A DNA stretch of 64,000 bases, taken from assembly GCA_023213315.1 (NCBI GenBank), contig JAKCPI010005620.1, forward strand, positions 1-64,000, given 5' to 3'. The position numbers and the translations under genes are program-made. Origin of the DNA: Euborellia annulipes (Eukaryota > Arthropoda > Insecta > Dermaptera > Anisolabididae). The notes beneath the pieces were generated by a model. The model was not told where the DNA came from and ran no database searches. It was given only the letters and a program-made list of their open reading frames with translations. The stretch's first letter is position 1. Each line of letters starts with the position of its first letter. Shown here one piece after another: positions 55,732-64,000 of this stretch.

Positions 55732-56598
55732 GTGTCTGTGTGTGTGGAACCATTTTTTTAGCATGAAGGAGTTGAGCTAGCGGGTTGAAATTTTATATTT
55801 AACTTAGGTACCTTTGAAGAATCTCAAAATAAGCTTTTGAACAAAATCGGCCAAAAAGTACTAGTACTTTACTGATGTACTTTTTCAGTTTTTTTCGATT
55901 TTCTCAAAATTCCCTCCAAGGATTTTTTTTTAAATTCAAAAATCAATTATTTTTTAGATGCTCTTTAAAATGTATATTCTCATTTTGCCGTTGAAATCTT
56001 CTGAAGACCACTTTACTCTTGTTCTTCATAGGAAAGATAGAAATGGTTGCCATGGTAACGGAATTTAAATCTTTTTCTTTTTATTAGATTAAAAATCAAT
56101 TATTATTTAAATTCCCATTTTTTTTTAATTTATTTGTGTCTTTAATTGTTTCAAAGAAAACATATATGTCTCTCTCTCACTTGCAAACATTATCGCCTGT
56201 CTCTACTCTTTTTAAATTCCCTTTCCACCTTATCTTCGCATAGAAACAATGTTAATTTCCTATAGGGATTTGTATGTTAATTTCGATTCAAAAGGGGGTC
56301 CCCTTTGGAACTTTTTACGCATTTAAAATTTTTTTTTCCAATTCTTATGAAATTTTGTATTTATTTACGATTCTATATTGTGTATAAAATGTCCAAATAT
56401 GAGATTAAAATTTTGAAAAATAACCATAGTTTATTTGAAGCAGTCAACATTTAAAATGCAAGTTTGAAACTAAGGTGCTATGGGAAACTAAATATATCTC
56501 GACACAAAAAATCTGGTGTGACCAGCACAGTGCACAACTTTCTCTTACCGAAGGGTAAGAGAAAGTTGTGTGCTGTGCGCCAGTCACACCAGATTTTT
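55560..56598 (-). mobile_element. HP long subfamily (HP-L), reverse, ~1.04 kb
   Basis: Left: AT hairpin TACTTTCTCGTACCCTATAT..ATAGGAGAGAAAGTATTG; then a TG microsatellite; a perfect X-box (GTTGCCATGGTAAC, 56046-56059); the HP-L insert (CATATATGTCTCTCTCTCAC, AAAAGGGGGTCCCCTTTGG); and the large hairpin ending CAGTCACACCAGATTTTT. It is collinear with 30202-31223 over its whole length. Confidence 0.95.
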
Positions 56599-58641
56599 AT
56601 TAAGATAATGAATACTCTTTTTTCAACTGGGATTTTTGTATCATATATATGTATTTTTTTTTAGATAGGGCTTTAGCCAAGTCTTTACCCCTATGTCTTA
56701 CAATACATCACACACATATACAGACAAACTGAGAGACAAACAGACCATGCGTTTAATTTATCTTTCTTTACCCCCGTTACGTCAGAGAGAGAGAGAGAGA
56801 GAGGATTCTCTCTTTCTCTTTTATCATGCCATTATCTATTTTTCTCCTCACTTATTTTAACATGCTCCAACTCCTTTTCTTTTTATCTACCTATGCTTAC
56901 TCTTTCTCTCTCTCTTTCGTATGCTTGCTTTTTTCGCCCTCTCTCTCTCTAGCTAAGATCAAAATTTAACATCTGCGAAGGATTTTAAACGCAAAGGAGC
57001 GTAAAAGACTGCTAATTTTTCAAAAAAAAAATTCTTTGTTGGAAATAATGTGACTTGGAAGAAAAGAAAAATGGTTGAGGTCATTAAAATGATATAAAGA
57101 ATTCAAAATTTTCTTATTTTTATGTATTCTTATATGTATCTTTTTTTTTATACCTCTTGAAGTGTATGAAAATTTTATAAGTTATCTCTCGAAATTACTT
57201 GATTAAAGATTTAGAGAGCTTTTGAATTTAACTTGTTTTTCAGTTTTAGCGCATTTTCCTCTCTTTAAAAGAAAATAACTGTCTAAATATTTTGGTATCT
57301 TTGTTTCTATCTCAATTTATTTTTCTCGAAATTTTTGAATCTATGTGTGGAAGATGAAATGAAAATTAATTTAGTTCTTTTTAGGATAAATTTTAATAAT
57401 AATAGCTTAATTATTTTTTTTCAATCTACATAAAGGAACAAAAACACTACCATTTCATTTATAAATAGCAGACCTATAGTCAGAATATTTTTCCGGTGGG
57501 GAGAAAGGCCACAAAAAATAAATTTATATCAATATGTATAAAGATCATTAAATATGACGTCATTAATTTTGAATTATTTATTTAATGGTTAAGTACATAA
57601 TTCATAACTCTATACCTATTTCACTCCAGAGGCGCAGTGAAATGGTGGCAGGGGGGAATAAATCCCCGGGGCCATAGGACATTTAACTACAACTCTAAAT
57701 TTGCTCATGAATAAAAAATATTTTTATAAAAAAATTCTATTAAAAGTTATTCGGATTTGAAATTTTAGCTATTTTTTACGAGGCTCTCGACTGCCCTATC
57801 AGCTTTTTTTTTTTAATTTTTGCCCGGGGTTGTCTGAATTCCCACCCCCCTTACGGGTATGGTAGTATTTGCTTAGATTTTGAATTTTTACTATTCATTT
57901 TTCACATCTACATAAAATAAATATTTAAATATCTTACCCTGCATGTTCTTGAATATCAAGGACTCCAAATATGGAGACCAGATGTTAATATTTAAACTTT
58001 CAATTTTGTATTTATCTAATATATAGGCGTACCCAAAAAAAAAAAAAAAAATGATTTATAACAACAAGTAAAATAGATTTTTTTTTATTTTTTTAATTTT
58101 GATGACTTTACTCGAGTTAAATTTCTTCACCTGTTTGCAAAATCAGTGAAAAAAGTGTGGGAAAAAATTCGGTTCAAATATTTCCTTACTCTATCAAAAA
58201 AGAAATAGTTCCATCTGCATGAAGATAGTAATGTAATCTTACTATCCATATCTATATATATTATATAAAAGATACAGTCTGTCTGTCTGTTTGTCCGAAA
58301 CATTTAATATAATGTAAAATTTAATTGTATTTAATTTAATTGTAAAATTTAATATTTATCTCTTGAAAAAATCGGTAAAGACACATTGTTTTCTTAAATT
58401 ACCCCTCTTTTTTCCTGCATATCCTGAAGAAGTGGCTTTTCAACACGCCGGAGTATCAAGTCCGGATTAGAAAGACTCTACTGTATTATAATATTCTTCT
58501 TTCCTTAATCATTCTTTAATCAATCACAAAATTAGTTTCCTCACGGCTTCCATTTACAGCTTAAGCCAAATTCGATGGACAGCCTTTTATTCCTAGTATT
58601 TGATAGGCAACCAATAAATAGAAACAATATTAATAAAATAA
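56599..58641. other. AT-rich stretch without a recognised gene
   Basis: GA/CT microsatellites at 56786-56803 and 56905-56952. 57640-57860 has AATAAATCCCCGGGGCC and GCCCGGGGTTGTCTG, a transposon relic related to 46540-46840. A decayed hammerhead-like word (CTGAAGAAGTGGCTTTTC.. without GAAA) lies near 58424-58460. Confidence 0.4.
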
Positions 58642-58912
58642 TTTTTTTTGTTTTAACTGTGGTTTATTTGTAAAAATCACGTTTCGGCCACTCATTCTGT
58701 GGCCCGCTTCAGTCATTTATCCATTCAGGTACAATTCAGTTAAGATTTCAAAGGTTATTACATCTGTGGCAATCTCATTTGAATGTTTCAAATATTCAAA
58801 TGAGATTGTCACAGATGTAATAGGCCTAACCTTTGTAATCTTAACTGAAGAAGGCCACAGAATGAGTGATTGAAACTTAATTTTTACAAATAAACCACAG
58901 TCAAACAAAATT
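58642..58912. mobile_element. foldback repeat with hammerhead-like cores in both arms
   Basis: Arms pair over GTGGTTTATTTGTAAAAAT, CACTCATTCTGTGGCC, TTCAGTTAAGATT, TTACATCTGTG and CTCATTTGAAT, with the centre at about 58790. The left arm has an extra 27 nt between repeated TTCAGT words. The 92-codon minus frame runs through the arms and is not a gene. Confidence 0.8.
58682..58712 (-). ncRNA. hammerhead-like core, one core base changed
   Basis: Minus strand: CTGAAGC (58712-58706), GGGCCAC AGAATGA GTGGCC (6-bp stem II), GAAACGTGATT (GAAA 58685-58682). The opposite arm (58845-58875, plus strand) has an intact CTGAAGA and GAAAC but a broken stem II. The two arms are complementary in what they have lost. 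Confidence 0.4.
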
Positions 58913-59180
58913 AAGTTAAGAAAACAAAATTCTTTTATTAATAATAACAACTGTAGAAGGCTAAACTCCAGAAACTTGATGGAAAAAATCCCCAATAAAA
59001 TTTTTCTAAATATTAATAGTTTAACTAATATCTAAATAATTTCGAAAAATGGAGACAGGTTCTACTATTATATTAGTATTATCGATACTAGATATTTGCA
59101 ACTATTTCGTAATCTAATTATTTAAAATTGTATTAATAAATGTAGGATTTGATAAAATATTTTCGAATGGAAACGTTACA

Positions 59181-59680
59181 AAAAAAAATCTGGTGTGACT
59201 GGCGCACAGCACACAACTTTCTCTTACCTTCGGTAATCGAAAGTTGTGTTCTGTGCTTGTCACACCAGATTTTTTGTGTCGACATATATTTAGTTCCCGA
59301 CAGTACGGAACATATGAATTCAAGATGTAAAATTTATAAGTATGGGAAAATATTTATATTTTGTTACCAAGGCAACCATTTCTCCTATCTTACCTATGAA
59401 ATACAAGAGTAAAGTGGTCTTCAGAAGATTTCAATTGCAAAATGAGAATATACATTTTAAAGAGCATCTAAAAAATAATTGATTTTTGAATTTTAAAAAA
59501 AATCGTTGGAGCAAATTTTGAGAAAATCGAAAAAAAACTGAAAAAGTACATCAGTAAAGTACTAGTACTCTTTGGCCGATTTTGATTAAAAGCTTATTTT
59601 TCCGGTCCCGGGTGGTGTTTAACTTAAATATAAAATTTCAACCTCGTAGCTCAATTCCTTCATGCTTAAAATTGAACACA

Positions 59681-59711
<31 letters not shown>

Positions 59712-59869
59712 CCACCCACAGACAGACCATGTCGCGAAAACCACTTTTTTGGATTCAGGGGACCTCAAAACGTGAAGATCCATCAAAATCTCGACATCGA
59801 ATTTTTGACATGAATCCAATACTTTCTCTCTATATATATATTACATATATACATAGGTAAGAGAAAGTA
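59181..59869 (+). mobile_element. HP element, full length
   Basis: Large hairpin ATCTGGTGTGACTGGCGCAC..GTGCTTGTCACACCAGAT, GTGTCGACATATATTTAGTT, X-box variant GTTACCAAGGCAAC (59363-59376), CTACCTATGAAATACAAGAG-like middle, a CACACACCCACACA microsatellite, GGATTCAGGGGACCTC and the AT hairpin ending TAGGTAAGAGAAAGTA. The right 180 bp is nearly identical to the 25665 copy. Opposing frames of up to 92 codons lie in repeat sequence. Confidence 0.9.
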
Positions 59870-60475
59870 ATAAGAAGGGCTTGCTTGCGTCAAATGAGAT
59901 TAGTTAGTAGATTTATTTATCGATGGATTTTAATTAGTTTTTTTTATAAAATTGTAATCTTTTGAATGATTGTTAAAAAGTCACTTCCCCCCCCCCCCAT
60001 ATTATATATAAATCTTATCTCAAATTGAGATGTTCCAAAAAGATTTAATTCTCATTTGGTATGTGATGCCTTCATCAACTTACTACAATATATAATTCAA
60101 CTTTTATTTTAATAACTCAAATCTTATCAGAGTTTTATTTTATATTTCTTCAAAGTTTTTTTTTTCTTTCCGTCTTATTTCTTTCTCTCTCTCTCTCTCT
60201 CAGACTCACAATTTTTTGAATCTTATCAAATTGGTTTTTGGACCCTCGTCTTGGCTTTTTTTTTTTTTTTTTGGTAGAGAGGTGAAGGCCTCTATCCCCC
60301 ACCCTCTTTTTATCACTGCCTCCTACCAACCACCTCTCCCTATATCATTTATTATGTTTTCTGACGGAGAGTCAATCTTTAGTAACCAAAAGGCTTTAAA
60401 AAAAGAAACGAGATAGAATGAAGAAGAAAAAAAAAATGGAAAGAAAATTGAAGGGATTTTAAAAAAGACGCGTAA
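59870..60475. other. non-coding stretch
   Basis: CT microsatellite at 60186-60202 and a T-rich run before GGTAGAGAGGTGAAGG at 60270. A frame at 60216-60416 has no supporting signals. Confidence 0.4.
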
Positions 60476-60564
60476 CCAATCAGATCTAGGGAAAGATCTC
60501 ATTGGCTAAATAAACTTGGAAAGCGACATATGCGACATGAAGATGACAGTCGTTTGTCTATTGG
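60476..60564. promoter_or_regulatory. cluster of three CCAAT boxes (NF-Y-type)
   Basis: AACCAATCAG (CCAAT at 60476-60480), TCATTGGCTA (60501-60505, inverted) and CTATTGGTTC (60560-60564, inverted) all fit RRCCAATSR closely. AGATCTAGGGAAAGATCT, a palindrome, lies between the first two. This spacing is promoter-like, but no start site or downstream gene is recognised. Confidence 0.3.
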
Positions 60565-60758
60565 TTCATTTCTTCTTCAGTCCTATTTATTTTTCCCAGA
60601 TTGTATTGGAAAAAAATAATTTATTATTTTTTTGGAGAATTCAGGTTTAAATGGACTTAAATATAATAATTCTCTGACATCGTTGGTGATAAAAGAGTGT
60701 GCAAAATTATTTATGAGATGAGATTTTCTTTTACTCTTGTTTTATTGAGGAGGTTCAT

Positions 60759-60866
60759 GTATGGGCGTAACTAGAGAATTTGGCTGGAGGGGGAAAGCCC
60801 CATATTTTCTCAATTTTTCTTGGGGCAGGGAGCTTTCTGGGGGGGGGCACCCCCTAGTTACCATGG
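60759..60866. mobile_element. short hAT-like inverted-repeat element
   Basis: GTATGGGCGTAACTAGAGAA and the right end CCCCTAGTTACCATGGG are imperfect inverted repeats bracketing G-rich blocks, like the CATGGGCGTAGCC elements at 36.9 and 37.7 kb. No clear 8-bp duplication. Confidence 0.45.
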
Positions 60867-60966
60867 GTTTAGGCATGATCCTGATGGAATTTGAAATCTA
60901 GGCTTTCTCCACAAACGGGTTCAAATTCTACTTGAAAATTTTCAAATATTGCCAATATCTCCTTCC

Positions 60967-61012
60967 ACATAACTTTGAATTACCGAAGGTAAAAAGAAAG
61001 ATGTGTGCTGTT
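60967..61012 (-). mobile_element. HP large-hairpin vestige
   Basis: ATAACTTTGAATTACCGAAG-GTAAAAAGAAAGATGTGTGC-TGTT aligns with the loop half of the large HP hairpin. It is diverged and truncated on both sides. Confidence 0.45.
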
Positions 61013-61049
61013 AGTATATAATATATACAATATATATCGTTATATTATA

Positions 61050-61418
61050 AAGGACAAGGAGCAGGAGCAGCCAAAAAATATAAAGCCTCCGATTTTAATC
61101 AATTACCGAGACGTTTCGGTAAAACTTTATTCTCCCTTCATCTGTCCTTCAAAATTGTATAGTCTAGGTACCGGAATTTATCAAAGGGGCACAATACATG
61201 CATTAGGTATAGTAGGCGAGTTGTCCCATCTAACTTATTCAGTGAGAATTCTCACTGAACTTACATTTGATAGATTATTATGCCTGTATTTGTATCCATT
61301 CGATCAATTCCGAGACATATACAATTTAGGACTGATGTTGGGAGAATCAACTTTTACAGAAAAGTAATTATTGAAAATCGGAGACTTTATTTTTTGGCTG
61401 TTCATGCTCCTCTCCCTT
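61050..61418. mobile_element. foldback repeat with a hammerhead-like core and a 120-codon frame
   Basis: Left arm 61050-61099 (AAGGACAAGGAGCAGGAGCA, GCCAAAAAATATAAAGCCTC, CGATTTTAA) pairs with right arm 61373-61418. Between them the plus strand stays open (61005-61367) with translation including PPILINYRDVSVKLYSPFIC; I recognise no family, and its start lies in the left arm, so chance is likely. It also holds a 22-bp perfect palindrome, TTCAGTGAGAATTCTCACTG-AA, at 61238-61259. Confidence 0.6.
61114..61144 (-). ncRNA. decayed hammerhead-like motif
   Basis: Minus strand: CAGATGA (one change from CTGATGA, the same change as at 20721), AGGGAGAATAAAGTTTTACC as a weak stem-loop, then GAAACGTCTCGG (GAAA 61117-61114). 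GAAACGTC links it to the motif at 41765. Confidence 0.35.
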
Positions 61419-61821
61419 TTGCATAAATAAACAGCCACTGACTTCATTGGTTGGTAGGGCTATATATAAGATTATTAATTTTCTGTAACGAGTTGTATGA
61501 AAAAGTGCGGCATGATTAAGGAAAGGCGAGGTTCCGCCATAGGCGGTCCGAGCCAGCTGGATGCTCAGCATCTCCCGTGCTCCGATGTTGTTTCATTCTC
61601 GGCCCCTTTCTCCAACATCCTTTAATTGAGGTATTTTGATTCTCTTTATTATATACATATAGACGTGAAATTGTATTTATTAAAAAAAAATTTTTTATTT
61701 CTGTCTGAGATTGAGATCTCATTTCATATCCCCAATGTCAGTCGTGCACTTACCGTCCTCAACGAATCAAGTTATAGCCAATTTTCTTTTGTTTGATTTC
61801 AAATAAATTAAAATGTCATTT
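61419..61821. other. non-coding stretch
   Basis: 61520-61620 is GC-richer (GAGGTTCCGCCATAGGCGGTCC, CCAGCTGGATGCTCAGCATC) with local inverted words but no frame or splice sites I would trust. Confidence 0.4.
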
Positions 61822-62072
61822 TTTTTTTTTTTCTCATTCACTCTCACACTCACACGCACATTCACACAGTCTTTTCGGCAACTCAGGCCATATAAGACTT
61901 TTTACGATATCCGTTATTAATAAATATACATATATGGGGTCCAGGCATTCTTATTTAAGCCATTTGGTATCCAAATGGCTTAAATAAAATCATCGGACTG
62001 CCTGGGGTCCGAACCCGCGACGTTTGGTATATGAGGTTAGCACGCTAACCTCTACGCCATGCCCCGAGGGCT
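61822..62072 (-). mobile_element. SINE-A copy, near-intact, with 12-bp TSD
   Basis: T-rich tail, CTCATTCACTCTCACACTC, AGTCTTTTCGGCAACTCAGG, the perfect body palindrome TTTAAGCCATTTGG-TAT-CCAAATGGCTTAAA, B box complement GGGGTCCGAACCCGCG, A-box complement GCTAACCTCTACGCCATGCC. It is flanked by AAAATGTCATTT (61810-61821, 62073-62084). Apparently the youngest copy in the window. Confidence 0.95.
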
Positions 62073-62084
62073 AAAATGTCATTT

Positions 62085-63204
62085 AATATTAATGAATTTT
62101 TATATAGTAATAAATTCGAATCTAATATTTTTCTCTCACAATTTTCCACCTTGAGACCGATGATTATTATTCAAATATTTGCGGCGTGTGAAAAATATAA
62201 AAATGCGCCATGTGTGTATATATCCAGGGTGTGCATATATATCCAATGCCAATCGAAATGGCCCATCTATGGAATGAATGTGACACATTTTTATACAAAT
62301 TGAACTGAAAGAGTGAAAGAGAGGGAGAGAGAGACTGTCAGCATCCCCTGCACAGACACACACACACAACCTCAAGCACACATCATCCTCTCTCTCTCAT
62401 CGTCATCGGTTGGGCAAACATTATCCGGAATCATATTTTATTCGAATCGAAAGACGAAAGCAGATAAGCAAAATCCACACTGACGTCTGAAAAATTATAA
62501 AAGAACGACGAAAAAAAGAATGAATTCTACTTTTTATTTTGACAAATGCATTAAAAAAATATAAAAATGGAGAGAGAATGGGGATGAAATGTCTTTTAAA
62601 AAAATAAGGTCATCTATAATTTAGTTCTTAAATAACCCTTTCTATTTACATATAAACAACTTTTGGGGGATGAATATTTTCAACTGTAGTGGAAGATTAT
62701 GATAATTGGTCGAAGGAGATGATAGGAAATGGTGTTTATTTTAACTTATCCAGTTTTCTATTAATTCCAGTACGGCTATTCATAATAAATTTTTCTGGAT
62801 TTTAAACTGGGGGAGGGGGTAGGCGATATTAATGAAACGATAGATAATTTTTTTACTAATCTGGATTTGAAAAAGCGCTCTACTTTAATCCACTCAATCC
62901 TTTTTTTTATTTATTATTTTTAATGAAATACTATATACGTAGTTAAGCGCATCGTATCATAAAAATCCGCTTGCCATGCCATTCCTATGCACAATGCAAA
63001 CTGAGGAGGCAATGAAAAAATTCTTCATTCTACATTACAGTATAATGGAGGAAAATTTCATTCTCACTGTGTTCTTATATTTATATTAGTTGTGTTTATC
63101 TCGCCTCGGTCCAATTTTTGGACCATCTCTTGTTCCATCTATAAATTTAATTGTCGCTGGCTGATTGGTATATTAACTTTTCCCATATAGGAGATTATAA
63201 TTTG
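62085..63204. other. non-coding stretch
   Basis: 62300-62400 is GA/CA/CT-rich low-complexity sequence. Short frames on both strands at 62076-62381 are unsupported. Confidence 0.4.
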
Positions 63205-63236
63205 AAATTTTCCTCGATACACTTTGAGAAACACTG
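63205..63236. mobile_element. hAT-like end fragment
   Basis: TCGATACACTTTGAGAAACACTG: the complement CAGTGTTTCTCAAAGTGTAT is a typical hAT terminus. The partner end is not found. Confidence 0.4.
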
Positions 63237-63540
63237 CTCAGCAGGTCACACACTTATAGAATTTTAGTTTGAAATTCCTTAAATTTATCTTAAGAGTATC
63301 CATTATTTTGTTTGCTATAAACATTTATTTTTGATAAAATATATATAAGCCGTAGCCGGGGAGGATATCTTTACACATCAAATACTGTAAATCAAAAACA
63401 TACCCCTCCGAAGTTCCGAAAAAATATAAATAAAATTATTCTTGAGTTGGATGGCTGTAGATATTTAATTAGAAGAAAGGGGACCCGGGAACAGAAGGAG
63501 AAGCCAGGTGAAATAAAAAAACTATATTTTGTTGCCTACG

Positions 63541-63569
63541 TTTCGGGTGCTAGTCGCACCCATCCTCAG
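63541..63569 (-). ncRNA. hammerhead-ribozyme-like core
   Basis: Minus strand: CTGAGGA (63569-63563), T, GGGTGC GACTA GCACCC (perfect 6-bp stem II), GAAA (63544-63541), then CGTAGGC. All core bases fit the hammerhead consensus. Upstream GCGTGCC could form stem I; no obvious stem III. An inverted repeat (63618-63723) follows on the other side. Confidence 0.5.
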
Positions 63570-63617
63570 GGCACGCGGTACAGGAATTTAATTTTATGTT
63601 TATACATGTATTTATCA

Positions 63618-63723
63618 GTTCTTAGCATCAAATAAATAGTATGTACAATAATACAACCTAGTCAAAGACTTTGAACTTGACTTTGACTACAATACATACT
63701 ATTTATTTGATGCTAAGAACTAA
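63618..63723. repeat. inverted repeat, ~30-bp perfect arms
   Basis: AGTTCTTAGCATCAAATAAA-TAGTATGTA and its exact complement end at 63722; inside, TAGTCAAAG and CTTTGACTA also pair. The SINE-A head starts 4-5 nt after the right arm. Confidence 0.85.
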
Positions 63724-63726
63724 AAA

Positions 63727-64000
63727 AGCCCTCGGGCTTGGTGCAGAGGTTAGCGTGCTAGCCTCGTATACCAAACGTCGCGGGTTCGGACCCCAGGCAG
63801 TCCGATGATTTTATTTAAGCCAATTGGATACCAAATGGCTTAAATAAGAATGCCTGGACCCCCAATATATGTATATTTATCAATAACGGATATCGTAAAA
63901 AGTCTTATATGGCCTGAGTTGCCGAAAAGACAGTGTGAATGTGTGTGGGTGTGAGTGTGAATGAGAAAAAAAGTGTGTTTTTTCGAAAAAAAAAAAAAAA
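63727..64000 (+). mobile_element. SINE-A copy, runs to window end
   Basis: Head GCCCTCGGGCTTGGTGCAGA-GGTTAGCGTGCTAGCC, B box GGGTTCGGACCCC, body palindrome, AGTTGCCGAAAAGACAGTG and a poly-A that reaches the last base. The downstream target copy is outside the window. Confidence 0.9.

Noticed and set aside
61005..61367. 120-codon frame as a real gene
   Set aside because: It starts in the arm of a foldback repeat, has no recognised domain, and similar lengths arise by chance in this AT-rich DNA.

Overview
This looks like intergenic or intronic DNA from an AT-rich invertebrate animal genome, with no complete protein gene that I can recognise. The evidence is very low coding density (no frame longer than about 130 codons, none matching a family I know), long homopolymers, GA/CA/AT microsatellites, polypyrimidine-AG and GTGAGT splice-like sites, tRNA-derived SINEs with A-tails and target duplications, and many short non-autonomous DNA transposons. 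An arthropod is a reasonable guess but no marker gene confirms it. The ribosomal, tRNA (apart from one tRNA-like relic), CRISPR and operon features expected of a bacterium are absent.

The window is a mosaic of repeats. (1) Family HP has a roughly 90-nt hairpin at one end and an AT-rich hairpin at the other. About 18 whole or partial copies are spread over the window, the best at 21.7, 25.7, 29.5, 30.2, 55.6 and 59.2 kb, and many carry a near-perfect RFX X-box (GTTACCATGGCAAC). (2) SINE-A is tRNA-derived, with an internal palindrome. There are eight recognisable copies plus one ancient relic, six of them with clear target duplications, including two inserted side by side at the same target. 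(3) SINE-B is a second, more decayed tRNA-derived family. (4) hAT-like MITEs have 8-bp target duplications (5.6, 15.7, 36.9 and 37.7 kb). (5) Other MITEs have TA flanks (1.5, 7.1, 32.5, 47.2, 52.7 kb), TTAA flanks (0, 35.4, 45.4, 48.9 kb) or TAA-type flanks (20.3, possibly 17.4 kb). (6) A group of foldback repeats (23.6, 28.1, 41.7, 58.6, 61.1 kb, and solo sites at 20.7, 40.4 and 63.5 kb) carries hammerhead-ribozyme-like cores, CTGANGA - hairpin - GAAA, as known from Penelope-like elements.

Tandem structure includes a 99-bp satellite of about nine units (9.6-10.5 kb), an ~87-bp minisatellite inside a hAT element (5.75-6.15 kb), and a nearly identical ~750-bp duplication (36.6-38.2 kb). A nearly perfect 122-bp-arm palindrome with a GC-rich arm sits at 9.2-9.5 kb.

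Possible genic pieces are few and weak: a CpG-rich open frame at 33.4-33.8 kb with a splice acceptor, stop and AATAAA; a frame ending at a GTGAGT donor at 48.2-48.4 kb; and a 122-bp exon candidate with both splice sites at 50.2-50.3 kb. All are on the + strand, and none has a recognised product. A cluster of three CCAAT boxes at 60.5 kb is promoter-like.
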